A stretch of DNA of 64,000 nucleotides from positions 248,001 to 312,000 of the forward strand of contig OY782506.1 of assembly GCA_963677755.1 (NCBI GenBank), written 5' to 3'. A program made the translations under genes and the position numbers. This document shows positions 44,881-52,610 of the stretch, piece by piece; the stretch's first letter is position 1, and each line of letters starts with the position of its first letter. The DNA comes from JAIOSF01 sp963677755. GTDB taxonomy: Bacteria; Campylobacterota; Campylobacteria; Campylobacterales; Arcobacteraceae. The notes under the pieces are model-generated. The model worked only from the letters and a program-made list of their open reading frames with translations. It did not search any database and was not told the DNA's origin.

Positions 44881-47388
44881 ATGAAGAATGATATAGACTA
44901 TGAAGCATTAGAAGAGAAGTTAAAAGGAACTCCTGTTCCAAACCCAAAGGTTTTTTATGGGAGAAATAAAAGGGGGAATAACTCAGCCTTTAAGTCTGTT
45001 GTGATAAAAAATATTGTTAGAAAAGAAACTGTTACAGTAGGTGGAAAAGCTACAAAACAAATTAAAACTTTCAATGCCGAATCTATAAAAAATGCTTTGT
45101 ATTATATTGGAAAAGAAGCAGAACAATTTAAAAATGATAATGATGAGATAGTGAATGTAAATGATATTTTACAAGAGTGGGATGAGTCACTTTCTAAGGA
45201 CCCAAAACACTCCGAAGCTTTGCATTATGTTTTCTCTATAGATGAAGATAAAAACTCTAATAACTATGAAGCTTTAGAAAAAGCAGCAAGAGATACATTC
45301 TCCCTTTTTTTTAGTGATTATAAATATGTTACAGCAGTTCATAAGCACCAAGGGAAACCTCATATTCATGTGATAATCAATAAACATAATATACATACAA
45401 ATAAAAAATTTACATTTAAAACAAAGCAAGATACTAAAGATTTTTTTCATGATATGCGAGAAAATTTCAAAGACAATTTAAATCGTTATAATGGTAACTT
45501 TAACTATAGAAATAATTATAGAGTTGAAAAAAATCTTATTCAACTTATGATGAAAGATGAACTAAAATTGATGACAACCAAAGATAATTTTATCAAAGAA
45601 ATTCAATCAGATGTTAAACAAGAAATTCGAGTACTCAAAGACTTTCATAATCAAGTTGAAACAACTAGAGAACTGAATTTTAAAAATGTAAAGTTCACAT
45701 CTGATTCTAAAGTAGCATTGCATAATATCAATCAAGTTTTACAACAAGAAAAAAAACTAGATAAACAAAGTCAAAGAGCCTTAGAAAAAATAAAACTAAA
45801 AGAGATCTTTTCTTCAAACCTTGATGAGCTTAAAAAAAGTGATCAACTTATAGACTTCCAAAACCATATAAACTATTTTGAGTCACCAGCTCAAAAAAGA
45901 ATGATGGGTTTTTTTGAATATTCTAAATATAGTAAAATCAAAAAAGGATTTGAACAATTTAAATTTAACTATGATAAAGAGTTTAAAAATAAAATTTTTG
46001 TAGAGGACAAAGAGACTATTAAGTTCTTGAGTACTCGTACTAACTCTTGGAATATTAACAAACAGTTAAAACTGATTAACAATAGAAGAATGGAATATGC
46101 AAAACTCTATAATAATATAGATAAGGTTGTAGTGCAACAACTAGATAAAAACTATGAAGATATGATTAGTTTATTTAAAGCTAGAGCAGATCATGTTCCT
46201 GTTCTGATAAAAGACTATGAATCGCAATTAAAATATGAAAAAGATTCTAAAAAATATGAATCTATTAAGAAGTCAATTGAAACTCTCAATAAAGAGTTAG
46301 AATATATAGGACATATTCAATCTAACGAAAACTCAATAAAGTTGAGTCAAAAAGATCATACAAAGCTTATAAATGAATTTATAGAAAAAGTATCTTTAGT
46401 TAACGAAAGTACAAGTGCTTTTAAAATCAATAAATTAATACTAGAAGCCGAACATCATAAAGAAAATAAAACATTTACAAAAGAGCTTGAGAAAGATTTT
46501 AATAAAAGTACGAGAGATCTTAAAATTTCAATAGAAATACGACAAATGAAATTAATAAAAAATATAGTCAATATGTCAAGAATGTATTTAGATGAAAATA
46601 ACCTTGAGAAAAAAGAGGAACTAAAAGGTAGCCTTGAGTTCTTTAAAAAAGAAAATGACTTTATCGTTGAGAATCATACTAAAGATGTACAGAAATTATG
46701 TAATAACTTAAATAGAAAGATGATTGTAATAGATGAAAATACAAGTGCTTATAATCTTGATAAGATGATTATAGAAGCTCAATATTATAAAGAGCTCAAG
46801 TTAACAACAAATGAAATTAAAGAACAGCTGGACAAAGATATTAAAAAACTTGAAAAGGATATCACATATAGAAGAGAGAAAGTTTTTGAAAATATCATTA
46901 CATTTGAAAGAAAGATATCAGATGAGAAAGATCCACAAAAAATTAAAGATCTACAGGGCAATCTAGAGTTCTTCAAAAAAGAGCATAAATTTATTATGAA
47001 ACACTATATTAAAGATGAGAAACAATTAGTAAAAGAGCTTGTAGGAAAAGTAAATCATAAAGAAGAGAATATAAGTGCCTTTAAACTTGATAAGTTAGTT
47101 TGTGAAGCAAATCATCATAAACAACTTAAATCACTCAATAAAGAGGATATAGAGTCATTAGATCACAGTATAGAAAAGCTCCATAAATCTTTAAAAGTTA
47201 GAAAGTCAAAAGTAGTGTATGCAGTAGAGTCTATAACTTCAAAAATTCAAAATGAAAAAAATGGTGAAGAGCTTAAAAAGATGGATGAAAGTAGAGATTA
47301 CTTCATCAAAGAACATAAGTTTATACAAGAGCATTATAAACAAGTAACTCAAAATCAACAAAAAAGGGAGAATATAAAAGAAAGGTAA
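44881..47388 (+). CDS. MOBP-type relaxase with C-terminal 110-residue repeats
   Basis: 835 residues. The relaxase domain fills about 1-220. Motif III HKHQGKPHIHVIIN gives metal-binding His154, His161 and His163 and Asn167. Tyr74/Tyr75 (ALYYIG) are candidates for the nicking tyrosine. The remainder is coiled-coil. Residues about 503-832 contain three tandem repeats of exactly 110 residues, marked by STSAFKINKL, NTSAYNLDKM and NISAFKLDKL, each ending FFKKE-type (third YFIKEH). It should nick the oriT and lead the strand into a helper channel. Confidence 0.85.
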   Translation: MKNDIDYEALEEKLKGTPVPNPKVFYGRNKRGNNSAFKSVVIKNIVRKETVTVGGKATKQIKTFNAESIKNALYYIGKEAEQFKNDNDEIVNVNDILQEWDESLSKDPKHSEALHYVFSIDEDKNSNNYEALEKAARDTFSLFFSDYKYVTAVHKHQGKPHIHVIINKHNIHTNKKFTFKTKQDTKDFFHDMRENFKDNLNRYNGNFNYRNNYRVEKNLIQLMMKDELKLMTTKDNFIKEIQSDVKQEIRVLKDFHNQVETTRELNFKNVKFTSDSKVALHNINQVLQQEKKLDKQSQRALEKIKLKEIFSSNLDELKKSDQLIDFQNHINYFESPAQKRMMGFFEYSKYSKIKKGFEQFKFNYDKEFKNKIFVEDKETIKFLSTRTNSWNINKQLKLINNRRMEYAKLYNNIDKVVVQQLDKNYEDMISLFKARADHVPVLIKDYESQLKYEKDSKKYESIKKSIETLNKELEYIGHIQSNENSIKLSQKDHTKLINEFIEKVSLVNESTSAFKINKLILEAEHHKENKTFTKELEKDFNKSTRDLKISIEIRQMKLIKNIVNMSRMYLDENNLEKKEELKGSLEFFKKENDFIVENHTKDVQKLCNNLNRKMIVIDENTSAYNLDKMIIEAQYYKELKLTTNEIKEQLDKDIKKLEKDITYRREKVFENIITFERKISDEKDPQKIKDLQGNLEFFKKEHKFIMKHYIKDEKQLVKELVGKVNHKEENISAFKLDKLVCEANHHKQLKSLNKEDIESLDHSIEKLHKSLKVRKSKVVYAVESITSKIQNEKNGEELKKMDESRDYFIKEHKFIQEHYKQVTQNQQKRENIKER

Positions 47389-47402
47389 ACTCTCCCTTTT
47401 TT
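47360..47402 (+). terminator. Intrinsic terminator at the relaxase 3' end
   Basis: AAAAAAGGGAG at 47360-47370 pairs with CTCCCTTTTTT at 47392-47402, and the T-run continues to 47403. The loop spans the last codons and the stop of the relaxase gene. The segment taaactctccctttttt recurs at 48417-48433 after the relaxase-tail remnant. Confidence 0.7.
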
Positions 47403-47520
47403 TAATACCTAATAAGATACTGATATTTGAGAGATTTTATTTTTTGATAAGTCGTGATAGGCTTTGTACATTTTTTTGTTATAATTTTAACATATTAAAA
47501 ACTTTAAAGGAATAAATAAA

Positions 47521-48198
47521 ATGTTTAATATAACTGAATTACATTTTAAGAAAACACTAAAACAGTTAAATAAAAAAAATATTGTTACTATTGATAAGGA
47601 TTATGTAGAAAATCAGTATAAAAAAATATCAAAAATATTTGTATTAAGTATTTCTGTGATAATCTTATCATTTATAATAATCTTTTTAATAATCTTTTAT
47701 TCAGAAAAAAATATAATAATAATAAAGATTACTTTTTTTCTTATAGTCTTAATTAACTTTATTGTTTTAATACCCCTCATATTTAATTTATTTTCAAAAG
47801 TTATTTTAAGTAGCCAAAAACTAGGATATTTGCTATTCGCATATATTTTTACAATATTAGCATTTACATATCTCAATATCTTCATTTGTGAATACTTAAC
47901 TTTAAATCACGGTTTTGTAAGTGATATTTATGATAAAAAAACTCCATCTTTTTTTCTCTGGTATGAATATTTATTTTATAGTATTGGAACCATTACGACA
48001 TTTGGATATGTAGATTATGTTCCAAGTAATAATTCAGTGCTATTATACATCTCTACATATTTAGAAGTTTTTTTAGGGTTAATCTTAGTAGTTATAGGAG
48101 TAAGTGCGATTTTTACATATAAAGATAATGATTCAGAGATATTATTTGCAATAAAGGAAATATCCAAAAATATAGACAAAGATTTAACTACTAAATAA
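47521..48198 (+). CDS. Potassium-channel-like membrane protein with variant selectivity filter
   Basis: 225 residues. Membrane helices lie at about 38-60, 66-90, 100-120 and 170-193, with a pore loop before the last. The filter reads TTFGYVD at 159-165, close to the TTVGYGD of potassium channels but with Phe and Val replacing Val and Gly. There is no cytoplasmic RCK or cyclic-nucleotide domain. A good ribosome site (aaAGGaataaataaaATG) precedes it. It is cargo of the element, placed between the relaxase gene and a remnant copy of the relaxase tail. Confidence 0.75.
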   Translation: MFNITELHFKKTLKQLNKKNIVTIDKDYVENQYKKISKIFVLSISVIILSFIIIFLIIFYSEKNIIIIKITFFLIVLINFIVLIPLIFNLFSKVILSSQKLGYLLFAYIFTILAFTYLNIFICEYLTLNHGFVSDIYDKKTPSFFLWYEYLFYSIGTITTFGYVDYVPSNNSVLLYISTYLEVFLGLILVVIGVSAIFTYKDNDSEILFAIKEISKNIDKDLTTK

Positions 48199-48200
48199 AA

Positions 48201-48419
48201 TTTTGTAATCAGCAAGGGATTAATAAATTACATAGAGTTGTCAAACCTAGTAAATCTAAAGTATTTAATAATATTGAAACATTAACAAATAAAATATTAA
48301 ATGAGAAAGATCATAAAAATAGAGAAAAAGTACAAGATAATTTACAATATTTTAGAAAAGAGAACTACAAACAGACTACTAATCAACACATCAAAAAGGA
48401 AAATAGTTTAGAGCGATAA
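48201..48419 (+). pseudogene. Remnant of a duplicated relaxase C-terminus
   Basis: An open frame without a start, from about 48201 to the TAA at 48417-48419, reads INKLHRVVKPSKSKVFNN, then IETLTNKILNEKD and NYKQTTNQ, ending KKENSLER. This aligns with the last 70 residues of the relaxase (IEKLHKSLKVRKSKVVYA, ESITSKIQNEK, HYKQVTQNQ, KRENIKER), with a six-residue gap. Both copies are followed by the same CTCTCCCTTTTTT segment. Confidence 0.85.
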
Positions 48420-48433
48420 ACTCTCCCTTTTTT

Positions 48434-48598
48434 ACATCAATATAAAATTTATCTCTCATAAGTTTAGCTGCAGAGATAAAATCTAATAAATCTTATCTTT
48501 AGATCATTAGCTGCTCGAGAGAAATTGTGATAAAATTTATTCTTATTTATTCCTGGTACTCATTGATCAATAGATAAATTTTATTATGAAAATTTTTA
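48434..48598. repeat. Gene-free segment with short direct and inverted repeats
   Basis: TATAAAATTTAT at 48441-48452 recurs as TAAAATTTAT at 48531-48540, and its inverse ATAAATTTTAT lies at 48573-48583. TTAGCTGC occurs at 48464-48471 and 48507-48514. No credible coding frame was found. The cluster precedes the small-RNA promoter and may be a binding region for element proteins. Confidence 0.45.
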
Positions 48599-48627
48599 TT
48601 GACATCAAAAAATATATTTGATATAAT
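48599..48627 (+). promoter_or_regulatory. Consensus sigma-70 promoter for a small RNA
   Basis: TTGACA at 48599-48604 and TATAAT at 48622-48627 are both exact consensus, separated by 17 bp. No open reading frame with a ribosome site follows before the terminator at 48,699. The expected start of transcription is near 48,634. Confidence 0.85.
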
Positions 48628-48633
48628 ACTTTC

Positions 48634-48728
48634 ACAATTTAGGTTGCATTGTTTTAATATCTTACAGGAGTGATGACCTGTTCGTTAAACATAGCAAAAG
48701 GTGGGGTTTTTACCTCACCTTTTTTTTT
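48634..48728 (+). ncRNA. Predicted small RNA of about 95 nt in the mobile element
   Basis: It is bounded by the consensus promoter upstream and an intrinsic terminator downstream. Inside is a hairpin with arms ACAGG (48664-48668) and CCTGT (48677-48681) and the loop AGTGATGA. The segments AATTTAGGYTGCATT (48636-48650) and GGAGTGATGA (48667-48676) both occur again in inverted orientation downstream, at 48781-48795 and 48858-48867. The RNA could therefore pair with a transcript of the opposite strand. No known RNA family was recognised. Confidence 0.65.
48699..48728 (+). terminator. Intrinsic terminator of the small RNA
   Basis: AGGTGGGGT (48699-48707) pairs with ACCTCACCT (48712-48720), nine pairs with one G-T, across a TTTT loop. 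A run of nine T (48720-48728) follows. Confidence 0.88.
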
Positions 48729-49014
48729 GCGGGTAGTGTAGCAACATCAATGGGTGGGAGTGTTTAATGAAAGGTTATTAAATGCAGCCTAAATTAGTAG
48801 TGTTACTTTTAATATGTTTGGCTTTAGCTCCAAACCTCTATTAATAAAAGGGGGAATTCATCACTCCCCTGACACTACTTCTAAAACTGATACAGTTCAT
48901 TAAATAGTTCCTATTTTAGTCCCCACAAATGAGCTTAAAGCGTATATTATTAAAAAAAGTGATTTTTATGAGGTGCTTTATTTACTAGGTTTTTAAGAAA
49001 TTGTAGGTAAAACA
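48729..49014. other. Structured non-coding right end of the element
   Basis: No gene is supported here. Inverted pairs are GTAGTGT (48733-48739) with ACACTAC (48872-48878), and GGGAGTG (48756-48762) with CACTCCC (48862-48868). GTTTGG/CCAAAC closes an 8-base loop at about 48,816-48,835. AATGCAGCCTAAATT (48781-48795) and TCATCACTCC (48858-48867) are inverted copies of small-RNA segments. A third AGTCCCCA, a possible integrase arm site, lies at 48918-48925. Confidence 0.6.
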
Positions 49015-49056
49015 GTATTTTTATGAGTAAAACTTATTACTATATATTCCAATGTT
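49015..49056. repeat. Right attachment site (attR-like 42-bp direct repeat) with hemA start remnant
   Basis: An exact copy of 36514-36555. On the minus strand it still reads as TTG plus 12 codons of hemA (MEYIVISFTHKN), then runs into element DNA. The 108 bp to its right are host DNA and include the original upstream region of hemA. Confidence 0.9.
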
Positions 49057-49163
49057 TATAATTCCTTACACTATATCATTGGTATTGATTATACAGTTTT
49101 ATTACTTTAAACACACTATAAATAGTTTTTGTTATAATCAAAGAAAATAATCAAGAAATAAAA
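49057..49163. promoter_or_regulatory. Divergent promoter region of mnmA and (originally) hemA
   Basis: Rightward, TATAAT at 49133-49138 lies 26 bp before the mnmA ATG. Leftward, TATAAT on the minus strand (49088-49093) and AAGGAA just before the remnant TTG are the probable native promoter and ribosome site of hemA. They are now 12.5 kb from the intact gene and point into the element. Confidence 0.6.
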
Positions 49164-50216
49164 ATGATACAAAAAAGTAAAAAAAAAGTTATTGTTGGAT
49201 TAAGTGGTGGTGTTGATAGTAGCATGACTGCTTATTTACTTCAAAAAGAGGGATACGAAGTAGAAGGTATCTACATGAAACTTCATGAAACCGTTGATGG
49301 GTATCATGAAAAAAATTTAAAAAATATTGAACAAGTGTGTAGTTTTTTAAATATCAAATATTCAATATTGGACTTAAGTAAAGAGTTTAAAAAAGATATT
49401 TATGATTATTTTGTACAAAGCTATATAGATGGAATAACTCCAAATCCATGTGTGAAATGTAACTCTACAATAAAATTTGGAGAACTTTATACTGAAGCTA
49501 TGAAATTAGGTGGTGATTATTTAGCAACAGGACATTATGCTAAAACTGATGGAGAGTTTATCTATAAAGCAGAAGATTCATCAAAAGACCAAAGTTATTT
49601 TTTAGGGCAAGTTTCAAAAGAAGTTTTACCAAAACTGATTTTTCCTATGAATAAGTATACTAAAGAGTATATTAAAAGTGAAGCTTCAAAAATACCTCAA
49701 TTACTCTCAATTGCAAATCAAAAAGAATCTCAAGAGATTTGTTTTGTTGATACAGTATATACAGATATTCTAAAAAAATATTCAAATATTGATATTCCAG
49801 GAAAGACTTTAGATACAAGTGGGAATGTTGTAGGACATCATAAAGGATATATGCATTACACTGTTGGAAAGAGGAGAGGGTTTTATGTTCACGGGGCTCA
49901 TGAACCTCATTTTGTAACTTCATTGGATAAACAAAACAACACTATTACTGTTGGGAAAAAAGAAGATTTAGCTATAAATTATGTGAGAGCTAATAATTTA
50001 AATATGTTCATAGAAGATACAGAAATATCTTGTGATGTTAAACTAAGATTTAGAAGTACAACTGTAAAATGCGATTTAAATATTGAAAATAATAAAGCTT
50101 TTATTACACTAGAAACACCAGTATATGGTGTAGCAATAGGGCAAACAGCAGTTTTTTATGACAGTGACAAAGTTATAGGTAGCGGTTGGATAGAAAAAAC
50201 AGATTTTATAAAATAA
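49164..50216 (+). CDS. mnmA: tRNA-uridine 2-sulfurtransferase MnmA
   Basis: 350 residues. It thiolates U34 of tRNAs for Lys, Glu and Gln. The PP-loop is VIVGLSGGVDSSMTAYLL, the first catalytic cysteine is in TPNPCVKCN and the second in ESQEICFV, with TGHYAK between. The C-terminal beta-barrel is complete (YGVAIGQTAVFY). folE follows after 10 bp. Confidence 0.95.
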   Translation: MIQKSKKKVIVGLSGGVDSSMTAYLLQKEGYEVEGIYMKLHETVDGYHEKNLKNIEQVCSFLNIKYSILDLSKEFKKDIYDYFVQSYIDGITPNPCVKCNSTIKFGELYTEAMKLGGDYLATGHYAKTDGEFIYKAEDSSKDQSYFLGQVSKEVLPKLIFPMNKYTKEYIKSEASKIPQLLSIANQKESQEICFVDTVYTDILKKYSNIDIPGKTLDTSGNVVGHHKGYMHYTVGKRRGFYVHGAHEPHFVTSLDKQNNTITVGKKEDLAINYVRANNLNMFIEDTEISCDVKLRFRSTTVKCDLNIENNKAFITLETPVYGVAIGQTAVFYDSDKVIGSGWIEKTDFIK

Positions 50217-50226
50217 GGGAAATAAG

Positions 50227-50781
50227 TTGGAAAGTGCTGTAAAACAAATATTAGAACATATAGGTGAGGACCCAAATAGGGAAGGGCTTATAGATACACC
50301 CAAAAGGGTAAAAAAAGCTTGGGAATTTATGACAAGTGGATACAAAGAAGATCCCTTGAAAATAATTCAAAAAGCACTTTTTACAAGTAGTAATGATGAG
50401 ATGGTAGTAGTTAAAGATATAGAGTTTTACTCACATTGTGAACATCATATGTTACCTATTATAGGAAAAGTTCATGTAGCTTATATCCCAAATGGAAAAG
50501 TTGTAGGACTATCAAAAATACCAAGAGTAGTTGATGTGTTTGCAAGAAGACTACAAATACAAGAACAACTTACAGAACAAATAGCAGATGCAATAAATGA
50601 AGCAATAAGTCCAAAAGGAGTTGCAGTAGTAATAGATGCTAGACATATGTGTATGGAGATGAGAGGGGTACAAAAGATTTGTTCCACAACAGTAACCTCT
50701 GCACTTCGAGGTATATTTAAAAAAGAGAAAAAAACAAAAGATGAGTTTCTTTCCATAATCTCTTCTAGTTTTAATAAATAA
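50227..50781 (+). CDS. folE: GTP cyclohydrolase I
   Basis: 184 residues from a TTG preceded by aaGGGAaataag. It converts GTP to dihydroneopterin triphosphate, the first step of tetrahydrofolate synthesis. Landmarks are DIEFYSHCEHHMLPIIGKVHVAY (zinc Cys and His), GLSKIPRVVDVFARRLQIQE and DARHMCMEMRGVQK with the second zinc Cys. It is probably co-transcribed with mnmA. Confidence 0.95.
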   Translation: MESAVKQILEHIGEDPNREGLIDTPKRVKKAWEFMTSGYKEDPLKIIQKALFTSSNDEMVVVKDIEFYSHCEHHMLPIIGKVHVAYIPNGKVVGLSKIPRVVDVFARRLQIQEQLTEQIADAINEAISPKGVAVVIDARHMCMEMRGVQKICSTTVTSALRGIFKKEKKTKDEFLSIISSSFNK

Positions 50782-51100
50782 CTTTTTATTAATAAAGAGG
50801 TTTTATCTCAATAAAATCTCTTACGAGTGACACAAACAGTATTTCTCTTTCATTCTTTAACATTATAATCAAAAATACATATTAAATTAATATTTTAATG
50901 TAATAAAAATAAATTCTGCTGACAAATAAAGATAAGTTTCCTTTTAAAAAGGAAATAAAATCAACAAAAAAGCTTTAAAAGTACCTATTTACTTGACATC
51001 TTTTAACAAAAAAGCTATAATCCGCGTCCATACATTGGTTAGAGTAATGTAAAACAGATAGTTTTACCTTGGTTCTAATGAGTTCTTTAAAGGAAAAAAA
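50782..51100. promoter_or_regulatory. Leader and promoter of the S10-spc ribosomal operon
   Basis: The promoter is exact consensus: TTGACA at 50993-50998, a 17-bp spacer, and TATAAT at 51016-51021, giving a leader of about 72 nt before rpsJ. An inverted repeat TTTCCTTTT/AAAAGGAAA at 50937-50955 lies upstream and could end folE transcription. No gene is seen in the rest of the gap. The leader has no obvious long hairpin for autoregulation. Confidence 0.85.
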
Positions 51101-51415
51101 ATGGAAAAAATAAGATTAAAGTTAAAAGCTTACGATCATAGAGTTCTTGATCGTTCAGTTGCTTCAATTATAGAAGCTGTTAAGAGAACAGGTGCTGAGT
51201 TGATTGGTCCAATACCAATGCCAACAAAGATTAGAAAATATACTGTTCTAAAATCACCACATGTTAACAAAGATGCAAGAGAGCAATTTGAGATCAGAGT
51301 TCATTCAAGAATGATCGATATCGTATCTGCAACACCAGATACAGTTGATAGTTTAATGAAACTTGATCTTGCACCTGAAGTTGATGTTGAAGTTAGATCA
51401 ATGGGTCAAGAGTAG
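51101..51415 (+). CDS. rpsJ: 30S ribosomal protein S10
   Basis: 104 residues, complete, with the typical IRLKLKAYDHRVLDRSV start and GPIPMPTKIRKYTVLKSPHVNKDAREQFE core that holds the S10 loop. It is the first gene of the operon, after aaaGGAaaaaaa. It also acts as a transcription elongation partner (NusE) in bacteria generally. Confidence 0.97.
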   Translation: MEKIRLKLKAYDHRVLDRSVASIIEAVKRTGAELIGPIPMPTKIRKYTVLKSPHVNKDAREQFEIRVHSRMIDIVSATPDTVDSLMKLDLAPEVDVEVRSMGQE

Positions 51416-51424
51416 GAGGATAAA

Positions 51425-51997
51425 ATGGAATTTATTGTAGAAAAAATCGGTATGAGCCGAACTGTTACTGTTCCAGCAACTCCTGTTACACTTGTAAAAG
51501 TAGTTGATGCAAAAGTATGTGAAGTAAATGATGGTGTAGCTGTTGTTGCTTATAGTGATGGTAAAAAATTTAACAAGGCTATTGAAGGTCAGCAAAAAAA
51601 ATATAACTTAAGTAAAGAGTTTAATAGATTTGCAACTTTAAATGTAGCAAATACAGAAGCTGGTGAAATTGATACTACTGCTTTAGTTGAAGGTGTAATT
51701 GTAAAATCTACATTCTCATCAAAAGGTAGAGGTTTTAGTGGTGTTGTAAAAAGACATAACTTTGCTGGTGGTAGAGCATCACATGGACATAGAATGGGTA
51801 AAAGAACTGGTTCTATTGGTAACTGTGAGTGGCCAGGTAGAGTTATGAGAGGTAAGAAAATGCCAGGACAATACGGTAACACAAATGTAACACATAAAAA
51901 TGATGTAGTTTCTTTTGATGCGACTACAGGAATATTAGTTCTTAAAGGATCTGTTGCTGGTGCAAATGGAACTTTAGGTAAAGTAAGGATAGCGTAA
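51425..51997 (+). CDS. rplC: 50S ribosomal protein L3
   Basis: 190 residues with a strong GGAGG site before the ATG. It contains the extended loop FSGVVKRHNFAGGRASHGHRMGKRTGSIG, which reaches toward the peptidyl transferase centre, and the PGRVMRGKKMPGQYGN segment. Its stop overlaps the rplD start by one base. Confidence 0.97.
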   Translation: MEFIVEKIGMSRTVTVPATPVTLVKVVDAKVCEVNDGVAVVAYSDGKKFNKAIEGQQKKYNLSKEFNRFATLNVANTEAGEIDTTALVEGVIVKSTFSSKGRGFSGVVKRHNFAGGRASHGHRMGKRTGSIGNCEWPGRVMRGKKMPGQYGNTNVTHKNDVVSFDATTGILVLKGSVAGANGTLGKVRIA

Positions 51998-52599
51998 TGG
52001 GTAAATTAGTAGTATTAAATGATAAATTTGAAAACTCTAGTGAATTAGCACTAGATCAAAAATTTGAAGGTATAAACGCTCACAATTTACACTTATATGT
52101 TAAATCTTACTTAAGTGGAATTAGAGCTAATACTGCAAGAGTGAAAAACAGAAGTGAAGTAAGCGGTGGTGGTAAAAAACCTAAAGCTCAAAAAGGTTCT
52201 GGTGGAGCTAGATATGGTTCTAAGAGATCACCTTTATTTGTTGGTGGTGGACAAGTTTTTGGACCATCAAATAGAAACTATAACCAAAAAATAAATAAAA
52301 AACAAAAAGTTTTAGCTTTAAGATATGCTATCAATGCACAAGCAGAGAGAAATGCAATCTTTGTAGTTGATTCTGTTAAAGTAGAATCTGGTAAAACTAA
52401 AGATGCACAAGCTATCGTTAACAAGTTAAACCAAAGAGATCTTTTAGTTGTTGTTGAAAACTTTGATGATAAAACATATTTAGCTTTTAGAAACATCAAA
52501 AATTGTTATGTGATTGAAAAATCAGAACTTAATGCTTATTTAGTAGCTGCTTACCACTCAATTTTAATTGAAAAAGCAGTAATTGATAGCTTAGTATAA
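51997..52599 (+). CDS. rplD: 50S ribosomal protein L4
   Basis: 200 residues. The loop that lines the exit tunnel is visible as TARVKNRSEVSGGGKKPKAQKGSGGARYGSKRSP, followed by GPSNRNYNQKINKKQK. ATG directly overlaps the rplC stop (TAATG). In other bacteria L4 represses its own operon; no such leader element was identified here. Confidence 0.97.
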   Translation: MGKLVVLNDKFENSSELALDQKFEGINAHNLHLYVKSYLSGIRANTARVKNRSEVSGGGKKPKAQKGSGGARYGSKRSPLFVGGGQVFGPSNRNYNQKINKKQKVLALRYAINAQAERNAIFVVDSVKVESGKTKDAQAIVNKLNQRDLLVVVENFDDKTYLAFRNIKNCYVIEKSELNAYLVAAYHSILIEKAVIDSLV

Positions 52600-52610
52600 G
52601 AGGTATAAAA

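Larger units (their letters stand above)
36514..49056. mobile_element. Integrative mobilizable element inserted at the 5' end of hemA
   Basis: The bounds are set by a perfect 42-bp direct repeat at 36514-36555 and 49015-49056, so the element is 12,501 bp. The left end carries a tyrosine integrase gene next to the repeat. The element also has a relaxase gene with an RP4-like nic site, TrbJ- and TrbL-like genes, excisionase-like genes and cargo. No VirB4, VirB11, VirD4 or other ATPase is encoded. It should therefore need a helper secretion system, which is inference from gene content. Confidence 0.9.

Noticed and set aside
48599..48880. Retron or other reverse-transcriptase-linked RNA
   Set aside because: The RNA is structured, but no reverse transcriptase or partner effector is encoded in the element.
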